From NCBI RefSeq assembly GCF_022340605.1, contig NZ_JAJDNQ010000022.1:16244-80243 (forward strand): a DNA stretch of 64,000 nucleotides. Direction: 5' to 3'. The first letter of the stretch is position 1; each line of letters starts with the position of its first letter. Source of the DNA: Thiohalocapsa sp. (lineage in GTDB: Bacteria > Pseudomonadota > Gammaproteobacteria > Chromatiales > Chromatiaceae). The translations under genes and the position numbers were made by a program. Positions 45,435-54,531 of the stretch are shown piece after piece. Below the pieces are notes generated by a model. It was not told the origin of the DNA, made no database searches, and saw only the letters and a list, made by a program, of their open reading frames with translations.

Positions 45435-46160
45435 ATGACCAAACGCTTCGCACAGATCGGCCTCGCCGCGCTGGCGCTGGCGGCCGCCGCCGCTTGGGCC
45501 GACGAAGCTACCACCATCCGCGCCGCGCTGGCCCGGGTGCTGCCCGAGTACAAGCCCACCAGCGTCGAGCCGACACCGATGAAGGGGCTGTACCAAGTGG
45601 AGATCGGCCCGCAGGTCATGTTCGTGACCGGCGATGGGCGCTACCTCATCGACGGTGCGGTGGTGGACCTGAAGACCCGCGAAGACATTACCGAGAGCGC
45701 CCGCGACAGCGCCCGGCTGCGTGCCATCAACGAGATTGGCGAAGACAACATGGTGATCTTCGATTCACCGTCGCCGAAGCATACCATTACCGTGTTCACC
45801 GACATCGACTGTGGCTACTGTCGCAAGCTGCACAGTCAGATTCACGACTACGAGGACGAGGGCATCCGCGTGCGCTACCTGTTCTACCCGCGCGCGGGCG
45901 AGAACTCCCCGTCATTCGACAAGGCGGTGTCGGTCTGGTGCTCGGACGATCGCCAGGACGCCCTGACCCGCGCCAAGGCCGGCGAGCCGGTGCCGAAGAA
46001 GACCTGCCGCAATCCGGTGGCGAAGCACATGGAGTTGGGTAACCTGATGGGGCTCCGCGGAACGCCTGCCATCGTGCTGGACAATGGCGAGCTGGTACCG
46101 GGTTACGTGGAGCCGAAGCGCTTGGCGGCCATGCTGAACGAGGTCCACGCGGCGAACTGA
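45435..46160 (+). CDS. dsbC: Disulfide isomerase DsbC
   Basis: DsbC reshuffles wrong disulfides in the periplasm and is kept reduced by DsbD. The ATG at 45435 follows CGAGG and gives a signal peptide ending in AWA. The dimerisation region is followed by the thioredoxin domain with active site CGYC (Cys126, Cys129), and a second structural pair (VWCSDD and KKTCRN). The 241-aa length matches E. coli DsbC. A homologue of the usual partner DsbD is not in the window. Confidence 0.96.
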   Translation: MTKRFAQIGLAALALAAAAAWADEATTIRAALARVLPEYKPTSVEPTPMKGLYQVEIGPQVMFVTGDGRYLIDGAVVDLKTREDITESARDSARLRAINEIGEDNMVIFDSPSPKHTITVFTDIDCGYCRKLHSQIHDYEDEGIRVRYLFYPRAGENSPSFDKAVSVWCSDDRQDALTRAKAGEPVPKKTCRNPVAKHMELGNLMGLRGTPAIVLDNGELVPGYVEPKRLAAMLNEVHAAN

Positions 46161-46196
46161 GCGCGCACGCGCACTCGTCACCACTGGAGATACGCC

Positions 46197-46997
46197 GTGA
46201 CCAAGCCGCCGCTGGAGTTTGCGTGGCGCAGCGACCGTGGGCGGGTGCGTGCCCGCAACGAGGATTCCGTAGTCTGCGTGCCGGAGTCGGGCATCGTCGT
46301 TGTAGCCGACGGCATTGGTGGGGCGAGCGCCGGAGACGTCGCCAGCGACACGGCCGCGCGGGTCGTCAGTGAGCGGTTCGCGCGCCAGCCGCCGCCGGTC
46401 GATGAGCCGCGTCGCGCCCAGCTGCTGGCGGAGGCGGCCATCAACGAGGCCAACGGCGCCATTGTCGATCTCTCCCGCAACCGTGCAGGCTGCGCGGGCA
46501 TGGGGACGACGGTGGTCATGGGCTACTTCGGCTGTGACTGGCTCGTCTATGCGCACGTGGGCGACTCGCGGCTATACCGGCTGCGCGATCGCGAGCTGGC
46601 GCAGCTCACCCGCGACCATTCCTTTATCCAGGAGGTCGTCGATCAGGGGTTCTTTCCGTCGTTGGAGGAGGCGCGGGAGTATGGCATCAACGAAAACGTG
46701 CTGACGCGCGCCGTGGGCTCCGCGCCCTACGTGGTGGCAGCCACCGCCGTCACGGATCTCGCCATCGGCGACATCTACCTCTTCTGCACCGATGGACTCA
46801 GCGGCATGGTGGCGCACGAGGACCTGCGTGCCGTGCTTGCCGCCGCCAAGGGCGGTCTCGGCATCGTCGCCGATGCCCTGGTGCACTATGCCATCGAGAA
46901 CGGCGGCTCGGACAACATCACCCTCGCGCTGGTGCGCGTGAATGCGGTGAGCCATATCGCACCCGAGGCTAGCGCAAGCGCTGGCGCGGACGACTGA
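46197..46997 (+). CDS. PP2C-type (PPM) Ser/Thr protein phosphatase
   Basis: This is a Mg2+/Mn2+-dependent phosphatase of the PrpC/Stp1 type, often working with a Ser/Thr kinase or a type VI secretion regulator. The GTG start follows GGAG at seven bases. Conserved motifs are RARNEDS, VADGIGG, GCAGMGTTVV, HVGDSRLYRLRD, FCTDGLSGMV and NGGSDNITL. No kinase or FHA gene is adjacent, so the partner is unknown. The C-terminal tail is Ala/Ser-rich. Confidence 0.94.
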   Translation: MTKPPLEFAWRSDRGRVRARNEDSVVCVPESGIVVVADGIGGASAGDVASDTAARVVSERFARQPPPVDEPRRAQLLAEAAINEANGAIVDLSRNRAGCAGMGTTVVMGYFGCDWLVYAHVGDSRLYRLRDRELAQLTRDHSFIQEVVDQGFFPSLEEAREYGINENVLTRAVGSAPYVVAATAVTDLAIGDIYLFCTDGLSGMVAHEDLRAVLAAAKGGLGIVADALVHYAIENGGSDNITLALVRVNAVSHIAPEASASAGADD

Positions 46998-47066
46998 TAT
47001 TGGCGCCGAGCCAGGCCCCCGCGTCGAACACCTGCCTCGGTCCGACCGAATCTTCTCATCCGTGCA

Positions 47067-49730
47067 TTAGAGCATCTGCTTCAACCGGTACAGCGCGTCC
47101 AGCGCCGAGCGCGGTGTCAGCTCATCCGGGTCCAGCGCTCCCAGCGCCGACAGCGCTGGATGCGGTGCCGGCGGCGCGAACAGGCTGAGCTGCGTCGGTC
47201 CGCCGCTGCCGCCGGCCTGCACCCCTGCGGGCGCGGCGGTATCTTCCTCCAGCGCCCGCAGCCGCTCCCGGGCACGCGCGATGACGTCCGCCGGGACGCC
47301 GGCGAGCGCTGCCACCTGGAGCCCGTAGCTCTGGTTCGCCGGCCCCTCGCGGACGCTGTGCAGAAAGACGATCCGTTCGCCGTGCTCGACGGCGTCGAGG
47401 TGCAGGTTGGCGATGCCGGGGTGTTCCTGCGGCAGCGTCGTCAGCTCGAAGTAGTGGGTCGCGAACAGCGTCAGCGCCCGTACCCGGGTAGCCAGTTCGA
47501 TGCCGCAGGCCCAGGCCAGCGACAGCCCGTCGAAGGTGCTGGTGCCACGGCCGATCTCGTCCATCAGCACCAGGCTGCGGTCGGTGGCGTTGTTGAGGAT
47601 GTTGGCGGTCTCTTCCATCTCCACCATGAAGGTGGAGCGCCCGCCGGCGAGGTCGTCCGCGGCGCCAATGCGCGAGAAGATGCGGTCAACTGGCCCGATG
47701 CGCGCCGCCGCGGCGGGCACGAAGCTGCCGGCGTAGGTCATCAGCACGATGAGCGCCGTCTGGCGCATGAAGGTGGACTTACCGCCCATGTTGGGGCCGG
47801 TGATCACCAGCATTCGCCGCGCGTCGTCGAGCCGCACCGGGTTGGGAACGAAGGGCTCGCTGCCGCCGGCGCCGAGCATGCGTTCCACCACCGGGTGGCG
47901 GCCGTCCGCGATGTCGATGAGCACGTCCTCGCAGAGCTCGGGGCGGCGCCAGTCCAGCGCCGTGGCGCGCTCGGCGAGGCCCGCCAGCACGTCCAGCGTC
48001 GCCAGCGCCGCGGCCATGCGCTGGAGATCCTCGATGGTCGCCTGCAGCGCCGCCAGCAGCTCTTCGTAGAGCGATTTCTCCAGCGCCAGCGCGCGCCCGC
48101 GGGCGGAGAGCACCTGGTCCTCGAAGCGCTTGAGCTCCGGGGTGATGTAGCGCTCGCTGCCCTTCAGGGTCTGCCGGCGCTGGTAGTCCGCCGGCACGCT
48201 GTCTGCGTGGCTGCGGCCGAGTTCGATGTAGTAGCCGTGCACGCGGTTGTAGCCCACCTTGAGCGTCGCGATGCCGGTGCGCGCGCGCTCACGCTGCTCC
48301 AGCTCCAGCAGGAACTTGTCGCCGTGCTCGGCCAGGTTGCGCAGCTCGTCCAGCTCGGCATTGAAGCCTGGCGCCAGCACACCGCCGTCGCGGATCAGCA
48401 CCGGCGGTGTCTCGATGAGGGCGCGGACGAGCAGGTCGCGGGTCTGCGCGTGCTCGCCCAGGTCCGCCGCCAGTGCTTCCAGCAGGGGGCGGTCCTGCGC
48501 GGCGACATCGGCTTCGGCGAGACCGGCCCGCAGTGCCGGCAGCCGTCCGAGCGCGTCGCGCAGCGCCGCGAGATCCCGCGGACGAGCGGTGCCCAGCGCA
48601 ATCCGCGCGACGATGCGCTCCACATCCGCGATGGCCGCGAGCTCATCGCGCAACGGCGTGCGCACGCTGTCCGCCAGCAGGGCCTCGACGGCGTCGTGCC
48701 GGCGGCGCACGGCGGCGGCGTCACGCAGCGGGCGGCCGATCCAGCGGCGCAGCAGCCGCGCGCCCATGGCGGTGCAGGTGGCGTCCATGACGCTGGCCAA
48801 CGTCTGTTGCTCGGTACGCCCGGCATCGGCGTGCAACGGGATCAGGAGCTCGAGATTCCGGCGGGTGGCGGCGTCTAGGATCAGCGCGTCGTCACGGCGC
48901 TCGGTGGTGAGACCGCGCAGGTGCGGCAGGGGGCAGCGCTGCGTGTCCTGCACGTACTGGAGCAGGCAGCCGGCGGCGCCGACCGCGAGCGGCAGGTCCG
49001 TGCAGCCGAACCCGCTGAGGTCGCGGGTGCCGAATTGTCGGCACAGCAGGTGCTCGGCGCTGTCGGCATCGAACAGCCAGGGCTGGCGGCGGGTGATGCC
49101 GGCATTACCGCGCAGGCGCTCCGGCAGGGTGCTGTCGTCGCCGAGCAGCAGCTCCGCGGGGCGCAAGCGCTCCAGCTCCGCGGCGAGCGCCGTGTGTCCG
49201 TCCAGTTCCAGCACCGTGAAGCGTCCGCCCGCCAGCTCCAGCACCGCGAGGCCGAAGCGCTCGCCGGCACCGCCCTTGGCCGGCGCGGCCTCGGCGATGG
49301 CGCAGAGCAGGTTCTCGCGGCGGTCGTCCAGCAGCGCCTCGTCGGTGAGGGTGCCGGGCGTCACCACCCGCACCACCTTGCGCTCCACTGGCCCCTTGCT
49401 CTTGGCCGGGTCGCCCAACTGCTCGCAGATGGCCACCGAGACGCCGGCGCGCACCAGCTTGGCCAGGTAGCTCTCGGCGGCGTGGTAGGGGACACCGGCC
49501 ATGGGGATGGGCTGCCCGGCGGACTGACCGCGCTTGGTGAGCGTGATGTCCAGCAGCGCGGCGGCGCGCTCGGCGTCGGCGAAGAAGAGCTCGTAGAAAT
49601 CCCCCATGCGGTAGAACAGCAGCATGTCGGGGTACTCCGCCTTGATGCGCAGGTACTGCTGCATCATCGGCGTGTGCTGCGGTGTGCGCTGGGTGGCGGT
49701 CTCGGGCGTGTGCTGCGTGGCGTCGGGCAT
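47067..49730 (-). CDS. mutS: DNA mismatch repair protein MutS
   Basis: MutS binds base mismatches and starts methyl-directed repair with MutL. The 887-aa protein shows the mismatch-binding [11 protein letters not shown] (Phe-x-Glu), clamp and lever domains, and the C-terminal ATPase with Walker [10 protein letters not shown], a Walker B that includes [11 protein letters not shown], and FATHYFEL. The first 20 residues form a Thr/Gln/Pro-rich extension ([17 protein letters not shown]) not usual in MutS. The gene converges with the PP2C gene and leaves only 69 bp between the stops. Confidence 0.98.
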   Translation of the reverse strand: MPDATQHTPETATQRTPQHTPMMQQYLRIKAEYPDMLLFYRMGDFYELFFADAERAAALLDITLTKRGQSAGQPIPMAGVPYHAAESYLAKLVRAGVSVAICEQLGDPAKSKGPVERKVVRVVTPGTLTDEALLDDRRENLLCAIAEAAPAKGGAGERFGLAVLELAGGRFTVLELDGHTALAAELERLRPAELLLGDDSTLPERLRGNAGITRRQPWLFDADSAEHLLCRQFGTRDLSGFGCTDLPLAVGAAGCLLQYVQDTQRCPLPHLRGLTTERRDDALILDAATRRNLELLIPLHADAGRTEQQTLASVMDATCTAMGARLLRRWIGRPLRDAAAVRRRHDAVEALLADSVRTPLRDELAAIADVERIVARIALGTARPRDLAALRDALGRLPALRAGLAEADVAAQDRPLLEALAADLGEHAQTRDLLVRALIETPPVLIRDGGVLAPGFNAELDELRNLAEHGDKFLLELEQRERARTGIATLKVGYNRVHGYYIELGRSHADSVPADYQRRQTLKGSERYITPELKRFEDQVLSARGRALALEKSLYEELLAALQATIEDLQRMAAALATLDVLAGLAERATALDWRRPELCEDVLIDIADGRHPVVERMLGAGGSEPFVPNPVRLDDARRMLVITGPNMGGKSTFMRQTALIVLMTYAGSFVPAAAARIGPVDRIFSRIGAADDLAGGRSTFMVEMEETANILNNATDRSLVLMDEIGRGTSTFDGLSLAWACGIELATRVRALTLFATHYFELTTLPQEHPGIANLHLDAVEHGERIVFLHSVREGPANQSYGLQVAALAGVPADVIARARERLRALEEDTAAPAGVQAGGSGGPTQLSLFAPPAPHPALSALGALDPDELTPRSALDALYRLKQML

Positions 49731-49774
49731 TTGAACTGTCGGTGTCGGCGGTGTGCGGCGTCGCCGGGGCGCGC

Positions 49775-49858
49775 GTGGGAGCGGCGTCCCCGCCGCGATT
49801 TCCGTGGGAGCGGCGTCCCCGCCGCGATTTTCCCGCAGCAGCGGCGTCTGCGCCGCGA
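49775..49858. repeat. REP-like palindrome cluster, three copies upstream of mutS
   Basis: Two 24-bp copies of GTGGGAGCGGCGTCCCCGCC with a GCGA tail (49775-49798 and 49804-49827) and a third divergent copy (about 49835-49858, CAGCAGCGGCGTCTGC...) are closely spaced in one direction. Each has a GGGAG-type head and a small CGGCG..CGCCG hairpin. They sit in the intergenic space between mutS and a divergent small gene. Confidence 0.8.
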
Positions 49859-49951
49859 TCGGCGCGCCCCAAGCATCGGCGATCAGGCGTCGCGAGTTGC
49901 CGGCACCCGCGCGTGGCCCAGCGGGTGCATGCCCGGGGCGGCCCGTGCGGC

Positions 49952-49957
49952 TACAAT
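49952..49957 (+). promoter_or_regulatory. -10-like TACAAT close to the next start codon
   Basis: TACAAT lies nine bases before the ATG of the unknown membrane-attached protein, which would leave a very short leader or no leader at all. No matching -35 hexamer is apparent at 17 bases. Confidence 0.4.
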
Positions 49958-49966
49958 AGCGCCGCT

Positions 49967-50524
49967 ATGCGTTTCAAACTCCCCCGAATCTACAAGCTGC
50001 TGCTGGCGCTCGCCGTCGTCATCGGCCCGTTCTACTGGCTCATGTTCACCGAGGACGGCCAGCGTCGCAGCGACCTCGTTATTCTGCACATCCTGGGCAA
50101 GCCAAGCTTCAACATCGCGTACGACCGCCTGAGCGGCGCCGTCACCGCGGCGGACATCGCGAAGCAGTTTCCAAAGGTGAGCTTCCAGTGTGCGGATCGT
50201 GACAGCGACCTCGGCGCGCGCGTCTGCGTGGCCGAAATTGCGTCTTTCAACGGCTTGCCGGCGCGCCGCGCGCTGCTCTACTACGCGGCTGCCGGGGACG
50301 ATGCGCGGCTCACGGCGCTGCAGCTCGATTATCGCCCGCGCTACCAGAAGCTGCTCACGGAATCCTTGCGCAACGGCGTCGGCGCGCCGAGCGAGGAGGC
50401 CGGCGGCAGCACCCTGCGCTGGCGCACCGCGGGCGGCACCATCCTGCTGCCCGCCGATCAGCCGGAAAGCCCGGACGATGCGGCGCTGATCTGGCTCTCG
50501 CCCGCCCTGACGGGCGAGCGCTGA
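49967..50524 (+). CDS. Hypothetical membrane-anchored or secreted protein, 185 aa
   Basis: I do not recognise a family. The ATG at 49967 gives RFKLPRIYKLLLALAVVIGPFYWLMF, a positive N-terminus plus one hydrophobic stretch, i.e. a signal anchor or uncleaved signal. The rest is a mixed alpha-beta periplasmic domain with two cysteines (FQCADRDSD and RVCVAEIA) that could form one disulfide. An open frame upstream to 49682 crosses the REP elements and is rejected. A short-leader promoter is suggested by TACAAT. Confidence 0.7.
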   Translation: MRFKLPRIYKLLLALAVVIGPFYWLMFTEDGQRRSDLVILHILGKPSFNIAYDRLSGAVTAADIAKQFPKVSFQCADRDSDLGARVCVAEIASFNGLPARRALLYYAAAGDDARLTALQLDYRPRYQKLLTESLRNGVGAPSEEAGGSTLRWRTAGGTILLPADQPESPDDAALIWLSPALTGER

Positions 50525-50639
50525 CCCCGACCGACGATCGGAGGGGGGCCGGGCGGCAGGCGTACTACGACTCGACCTCGGTGAGGCCGAGCCCTAGTCC
50601 GGCCGCGAAGGCGCCAGCGGGTAGGGCCAGACGCTGGCC

Positions 50640-50691
50640 GGGAGCGCCGGCATCCTGTCGGCAACTTTGGGAGCGCCGGCATCCTGCCGGC
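50640..50691. repeat. REP-like palindromes, GGGAGCGCCGGC type, two direct copies
   Basis: GGGAGCGCCGGCATCCTGTCGG and GGGAGCGCCGGCATCCTGCC are tandem copies 28 bp apart, each with a hairpin-forming CCGGC..GCCGG core and a CAACT tail. Confidence 0.65.
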
Positions 50692-50807
50692 AACTGGGAT
50701 CGGCGGCTTCCAGCCGCCGGCGGGGAAGGCGGTTTGACGGTATGGAGCGCTTGAGCCGGGTGTTTCGCAGCTTCCCGTAACGGGGGGCGAGACTCCCCGC
50801 TCCAATT

Positions 50808-50915
50808 GGCCGGCGAGACGCCGGCGCTCCCGGTGGCCGGCGAGACGCCGGCGCTCCCGGTGGCCGGCGAGACGCCGGCGCTCCCGGTGGCCGGCGAGAC
50901 GCCGGCGCTCCCGGT
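50808..50915. repeat. 27-bp tandem repeat, four copies, of inverted REP-like unit
   Basis: The unit begins GGCCGGCGAGACGCCGGC and ends CTCCCGGT. It starts at 50808, 50835, 50862 and 50889 with exact 27-bp spacing and near identity. Read on the minus strand each unit has the GGGAGCG head and the same small palindrome as the copies at 50640-50691, so it is an amplified, inverted version of that element. Confidence 0.88.
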
Positions 50916-50951
50916 GGCCGGGCGGGGCGCGTCGGGCCGCCGGCGTTGGGG

Positions 50952-52397
50952 TCAGTAGGCGTTTGGGCCGGCGAAGCCGAGGACGGCCGTCAGCAGAATG
51001 ATCCTGATGTCCAGCCAGAACGACCAGTTGCGGATGTACCAGAGGTCGTATTCGATGCGCTTCTGCATTTTGTAGAGGCCGTCGGTCTCGCCGCGCCAGC
51101 CGTTGATCTGTGCCCAGCCGGTGATGCCGGGCTTGACCTTGTGCCTGAGCATGTAGCCGCGGACCTTGCTGCGATAGAACTCGTTGTGGGCTACGGCGTG
51201 GGGACGCGGGCCGACGATGGACATGTCGCCGCGGATGACGTTGATGAATTGCGGCAGCTCATCCAGCGAGTATTTGCGCAGGAATTCGCCAATGGGCGTG
51301 AAACGGGCGTCACCGCGTTGGGCCTGCCTGATGTTGGGTCCGTCTTCGGTGACCGTCATGGTGCGGAACTTGAAAACGGTGATTTCGTTGCCGTCGATAC
51401 CGTAGCGGCGCTGCCGGAAGAGGATGGGGCCGCGTGAGGTCAGTTTGACCGCCGCGGCGATCAGCGCCATCGGCAGCGCGGCAAGCACCAGGATGGCGCT
51501 GCCGAGCGCCAGGTCTTCGATCCTCTTCAGCCAACCGTCGGCACCCCAGAAGGGGGTGTCGAAGACACTGACCAGGGGAATACCTCCCAGGTTCGACCAG
51601 CGTCCGTGAAACAGGTGGGTGGAGAAGTAGTCGGGCACGAGATAAACGCTAACGGTGGTGTCGGAGAGGCGCTCGATGACATCGATGGCGGCGTGCTTTT
51701 TGAGCCCATCGCCGAGAACGATGTAGAGGATGCTGAAGTCACCGCGTCGCGCCTGGAGCTCCAGCAACTCGGGTTGGGCGAGCTTATCCGTGGCTGCCTC
51801 GCCGGCCTGTCGTGGTGCCGGAGCCTCTCGGTCCTGCGTCGGCTCCACGTGATCGACCAGATGCAGGCCAGCGTTCCGCGCATCCTGAAGGGTCCGCACG
51901 AGCTCTGAGGCGATATCGCCGGTTCCCCACACCAGCACGTTGCGGGTGGAGCTGCTGCTCTCGAACCAGCGTGTCAACGCCATCCGCGCCAGCATGCGCC
52001 AGCCGATCATCAGTGGCGGCGTCGCAACGAACCAAGTGGTCAATGCCAGGCGCGAAAAGCCGGCTGTTTCCTTCAGCAGATAGGCGAGCAGCAGGAGCAG
52101 GAATATGGTTGCCACCCACACCGTGATCACGCGGAAGAACTGACGGGAGATGGATTCGCCGCGCCAGGGCCGGTAGAGGTTCAATATTCCGGCAATGACT
52201 TGGAATACGGTGATTGCCGCCAGCAGCGCCAGCGTGTAGCGAACGGGCCATGCCTCCGCGCGCACCCAGGTCGGCACGAGCAGCATGAGTACGATCACCG
52301 CGACATCCAGTGTCTTGGCGACGGCCGTGAAGAAGTGCTCGCCGGAGCGCGAATCGGCCAAGCCGAGAGATCCTTGCGGAAGGGAAGAATTGAGCAT
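50952..52397 (-). CDS. Undecaprenyl-phosphate sugar phosphotransferase (WcaJ-like)
   Basis: This polyprenyl-phosphate hexose-1-phosphate transferase starts a surface polysaccharide on the lipid carrier. It has four N-terminal helices, a nucleotide-binding-like central domain (VLVWGTGDIASELV) and a C-terminal catalytic domain with FKFRTM, SLDELPQFINVIRGDMSIVGPRP and KPGITGWAQINGWRGET. The start at 52397 has GGAG six bases upstream; the ATG at 52409 lies just before that GGAG and is less likely. At 481 aa it matches WcaJ-type enzymes. No other polysaccharide-assembly gene is adjacent except the GT operon 16 kb away. Confidence 0.92.
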   Translation of the reverse strand: MLNSSLPQGSLGLADSRSGEHFFTAVAKTLDVAVIVLMLLVPTWVRAEAWPVRYTLALLAAITVFQVIAGILNLYRPWRGESISRQFFRVITVWVATIFLLLLLAYLLKETAGFSRLALTTWFVATPPLMIGWRMLARMALTRWFESSSSTRNVLVWGTGDIASELVRTLQDARNAGLHLVDHVEPTQDREAPAPRQAGEAATDKLAQPELLELQARRGDFSILYIVLGDGLKKHAAIDVIERLSDTTVSVYLVPDYFSTHLFHGRWSNLGGIPLVSVFDTPFWGADGWLKRIEDLALGSAILVLAALPMALIAAAVKLTSRGPILFRQRRYGIDGNEITVFKFRTMTVTEDGPNIRQAQRGDARFTPIGEFLRKYSLDELPQFINVIRGDMSIVGPRPHAVAHNEFYRSKVRGYMLRHKVKPGITGWAQINGWRGETDGLYKMQKRIEYDLWYIRNWSFWLDIRIILLTAVLGFAGPNAY

Positions 52398-52785
52398 CGC
52401 GGTCTCCATCGTTCCTGGCGTCTCAGGGGCGATTCTTGCGCATCGAGGACGCTGCTGCGCCGGCAGATCAGGGTACAACCTAACGTAGTGCCAGGCGTTG
52501 CCAGCGCACCCCGCAGGGTGAGCGGCATTGTCCGGGCATGGCCATCATGCCCTTGGTGTGCACGCGTCGGGTGTGAGCGCAGAGCCTATGATACTCGCGT
52601 CCATAAGAGCTAACCGGTTCCATATGTCCGGGGATGGCGGCACGATATCGGGGATGGCGTTTGCGAAACGTGTTGACTATTCTCTGTAATCCTAAGCCGT
52701 TACCTGGTGCAAAATTAATGGTTCTTCCGGCGGGTGAGGAACGTCAAGCCGGCGGATGCCGACCGTGCACTCGGCGCAGGCTCCG
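52398..52785. other. Intergenic region upstream of the sugar transferase
   Basis: No gene is seen. A strongly AT-rich stretch (about 52655-52735) contrasts with its surroundings and is a good place for the sugar-transferase promoter, but no consensus -35/-10 pair is clear. cydC ends immediately to the right. Confidence 0.5.
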
Positions 52786-54531
52786 TCAGGCGTCCACTTC
52801 GGCGAGCATCGCGTCGAGGCCGAGCAGCCGCGGGTAGTGCTCGGCGCCCAGCAACTCGGCGTGGGTGCCTTGCTCGACGACGCGCCCCTCATGCAGCACC
52901 AGGATGCGGTCCATGTCCGCCAGAGCCGCGGGGCGGTGGGTGATCATCAGCACCGTGCGACCCGCCATCAGGACGCGCAGCGCATCCATCAGCGCCCGCT
53001 CGGTGCCGGCGTCGAGGCCCTCGGTGGGCTCGTCCAGCAGCAGGATGGGCGCGTCGCGCAGCAGCGCCCGGGCGATGGCGATGCGCCGCCCCTGGCCGCC
53101 GGAGAGCCGCACGCCGGTCTCGCCGGCCCAGGTGTCGTAGCCGTCCGGCAGCGCGGCGATGAAGTCGTGGATCTGCGCCGTGCGGCAGGCCTGCTCCAGC
53201 TTGCCCTGCGGGGCGTTCGGTGCCGCCAGCAGCAGGTTCTCGCGGATGCTGGCGTCGAAGAGATGCGTGTGCTGCGACACGAGGGCAATGCGCTCGCGCA
53301 GATCCTCGCCGCGGAAGGCCGCCAGCGGCGCGCCGCCGAGCGAGATTTCGCCGGCATCGGGCGCCCAGAAGCGCAGCAGCAGGTTGAACAGCGTCGTCTT
53401 GCCGGAACCGGTGGCGCCGACGATGGCGGTGCGGCTGCCTTCGGGCACGTCGAGATCCAGCCTGTCCAGCGCCGGCCGCGCGGCGCCGGGGTAGCCGAAG
53501 CGGAGAGCGCGGACGGCGATGTCGTTGCGCGTCGGCCGTGGCGACGGCCCCGGCGGGTCGGTCACCGCGGGCTCGGCGTCCACCACCGCGAACAGCCGCC
53601 GCGCCGCGGTGAGGGTCAGCTCCAGGTGCTGGAAGGCGAGCGGCAGCGGCGCCACCGCCTCGAAGGTGGCCAGGGCGAACAGCGCCAGCATGGCCAGTTG
53701 CGGCGGCGGCAGCGTGCCCTCTCGGGCCAGGGGGATGCCGAACAGGAGCACGCCGAATAGGGCGAGGTTGGCGCATAGGCCCACGGCGGCGGCGGACAGG
53801 CCCTCGATGCGGCTCATGGCGAGCTGGCGGTCGACGACCTCGTGGCTGACAGCGTCCAGGCGCGCGGCATGGGCATCTGCGGCGCCATAGGCCAACAGCT
53901 CCGACAGGCCCTGGGTGCCGTCTATCGCGAGCCGGCGCAGCTCGGCCTGCGTCTCCACCAGCCGGCGGCCGGGCTCGACCCCGAGCCGCCGGGTAAGCCA
54001 GGGCATCGCCACGCCCGCCACCAGCAGCATGGCCAACAGCAGCAGCGCGAGCCCGACGTGGAACAGGGCCGCGAACATGAAGAAACCGATGCCGGCGGCC
54101 GCCGCCACCAGCACTGGCACCAGCACGCGGGTGTAGAAGTGGTCCAGCGCGTCCACGTCGGCGCGGATGCGCGAGAGCAGGTCGGCGCTGTGGTACTGCT
54201 GCAGCCGCGCCGGTGCCAACGGCTCCAGGTGGCGGTAGAACCAGACCCGCAGGCCGGCGAGCTGGCGCAGGGTCGCGTCGTGGTTCACCAGCCGCTCGAA
54301 GTAGCGCCCGGCGGTGCGCGCGATGGCGCTGGCGCGGATGATGGCCGCCGGCGTGAAGTAGTTCATGGCCACGCCTGCGGCGCCGGTCACGGCCATGGCG
54401 GTGATAAACCAACCCGAGATGGCGAGCAGGGTGACGTTGGCCAGCAGCGTCACCAGCGCGATCAGGAAGCCGCCCAGCATCCAGCCGCGGTAGGGCCGGA
54501 ACAGGTGCCAGAGTCGGAGCAACTCGGTCAT
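52786..54531 (-). CDS. cydC: CydC, cysteine/glutathione ABC exporter subunit
   Basis: CydDC exports thiols needed to assemble cytochrome bd and periplasmic c-type cytochromes. CydC is a 581-aa half-transporter with six helices in the N-terminal half and an ATPase domain carrying Walker A GATGSGKTT, the signature LSGGQGRR and Walker B LLLDEPTEGLD. The shorter Arg-rich N-terminal part and the order cydD-cydC fit. The stop of cydD overlaps its start by four bases. The cytochrome bd genes cydAB are not in the window. Confidence 0.93.
   Translation of the reverse strand: MTELLRLWHLFRPYRGWMLGGFLIALVTLLANVTLLAISGWFITAMAVTGAAGVAMNYFTPAAIIRASAIARTAGRYFERLVNHDATLRQLAGLRVWFYRHLEPLAPARLQQYHSADLLSRIRADVDALDHFYTRVLVPVLVAAAAGIGFFMFAALFHVGLALLLLAMLLVAGVAMPWLTRRLGVEPGRRLVETQAELRRLAIDGTQGLSELLAYGAADAHAARLDAVSHEVVDRQLAMSRIEGLSAAAVGLCANLALFGVLLFGIPLAREGTLPPPQLAMLALFALATFEAVAPLPLAFQHLELTLTAARRLFAVVDAEPAVTDPPGPSPRPTRNDIAVRALRFGYPGAARPALDRLDLDVPEGSRTAIVGATGSGKTTLFNLLLRFWAPDAGEISLGGAPLAAFRGEDLRERIALVSQHTHLFDASIRENLLLAAPNAPQGKLEQACRTAQIHDFIAALPDGYDTWAGETGVRLSGGQGRRIAIARALLRDAPILLLDEPTEGLDAGTERALMDALRVLMAGRTVLMITHRPAALADMDRILVLHEGRVVEQGTHAELLGAEHYPRLLGLDAMLAEVDA

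Larger units (their letters stand above)
50525..50951. other. Repeat-rich intergenic region
   Basis: No gene is seen. It holds two direct and several inverted REP-like palindromes and the four-copy 27-bp array described separately. Confidence 0.5.

Noticed and set aside
47160..48878. 572-residue open frame on the plus strand
   Set aside because: It is a shadow of mutS, whose conserved motifs are on the minus strand.
50808..50915. CRISPR-like array (27-bp periodic repeats)
   Set aside because: The units abut with no unique spacers and no cas genes are in the window; it is a tandem repeat.
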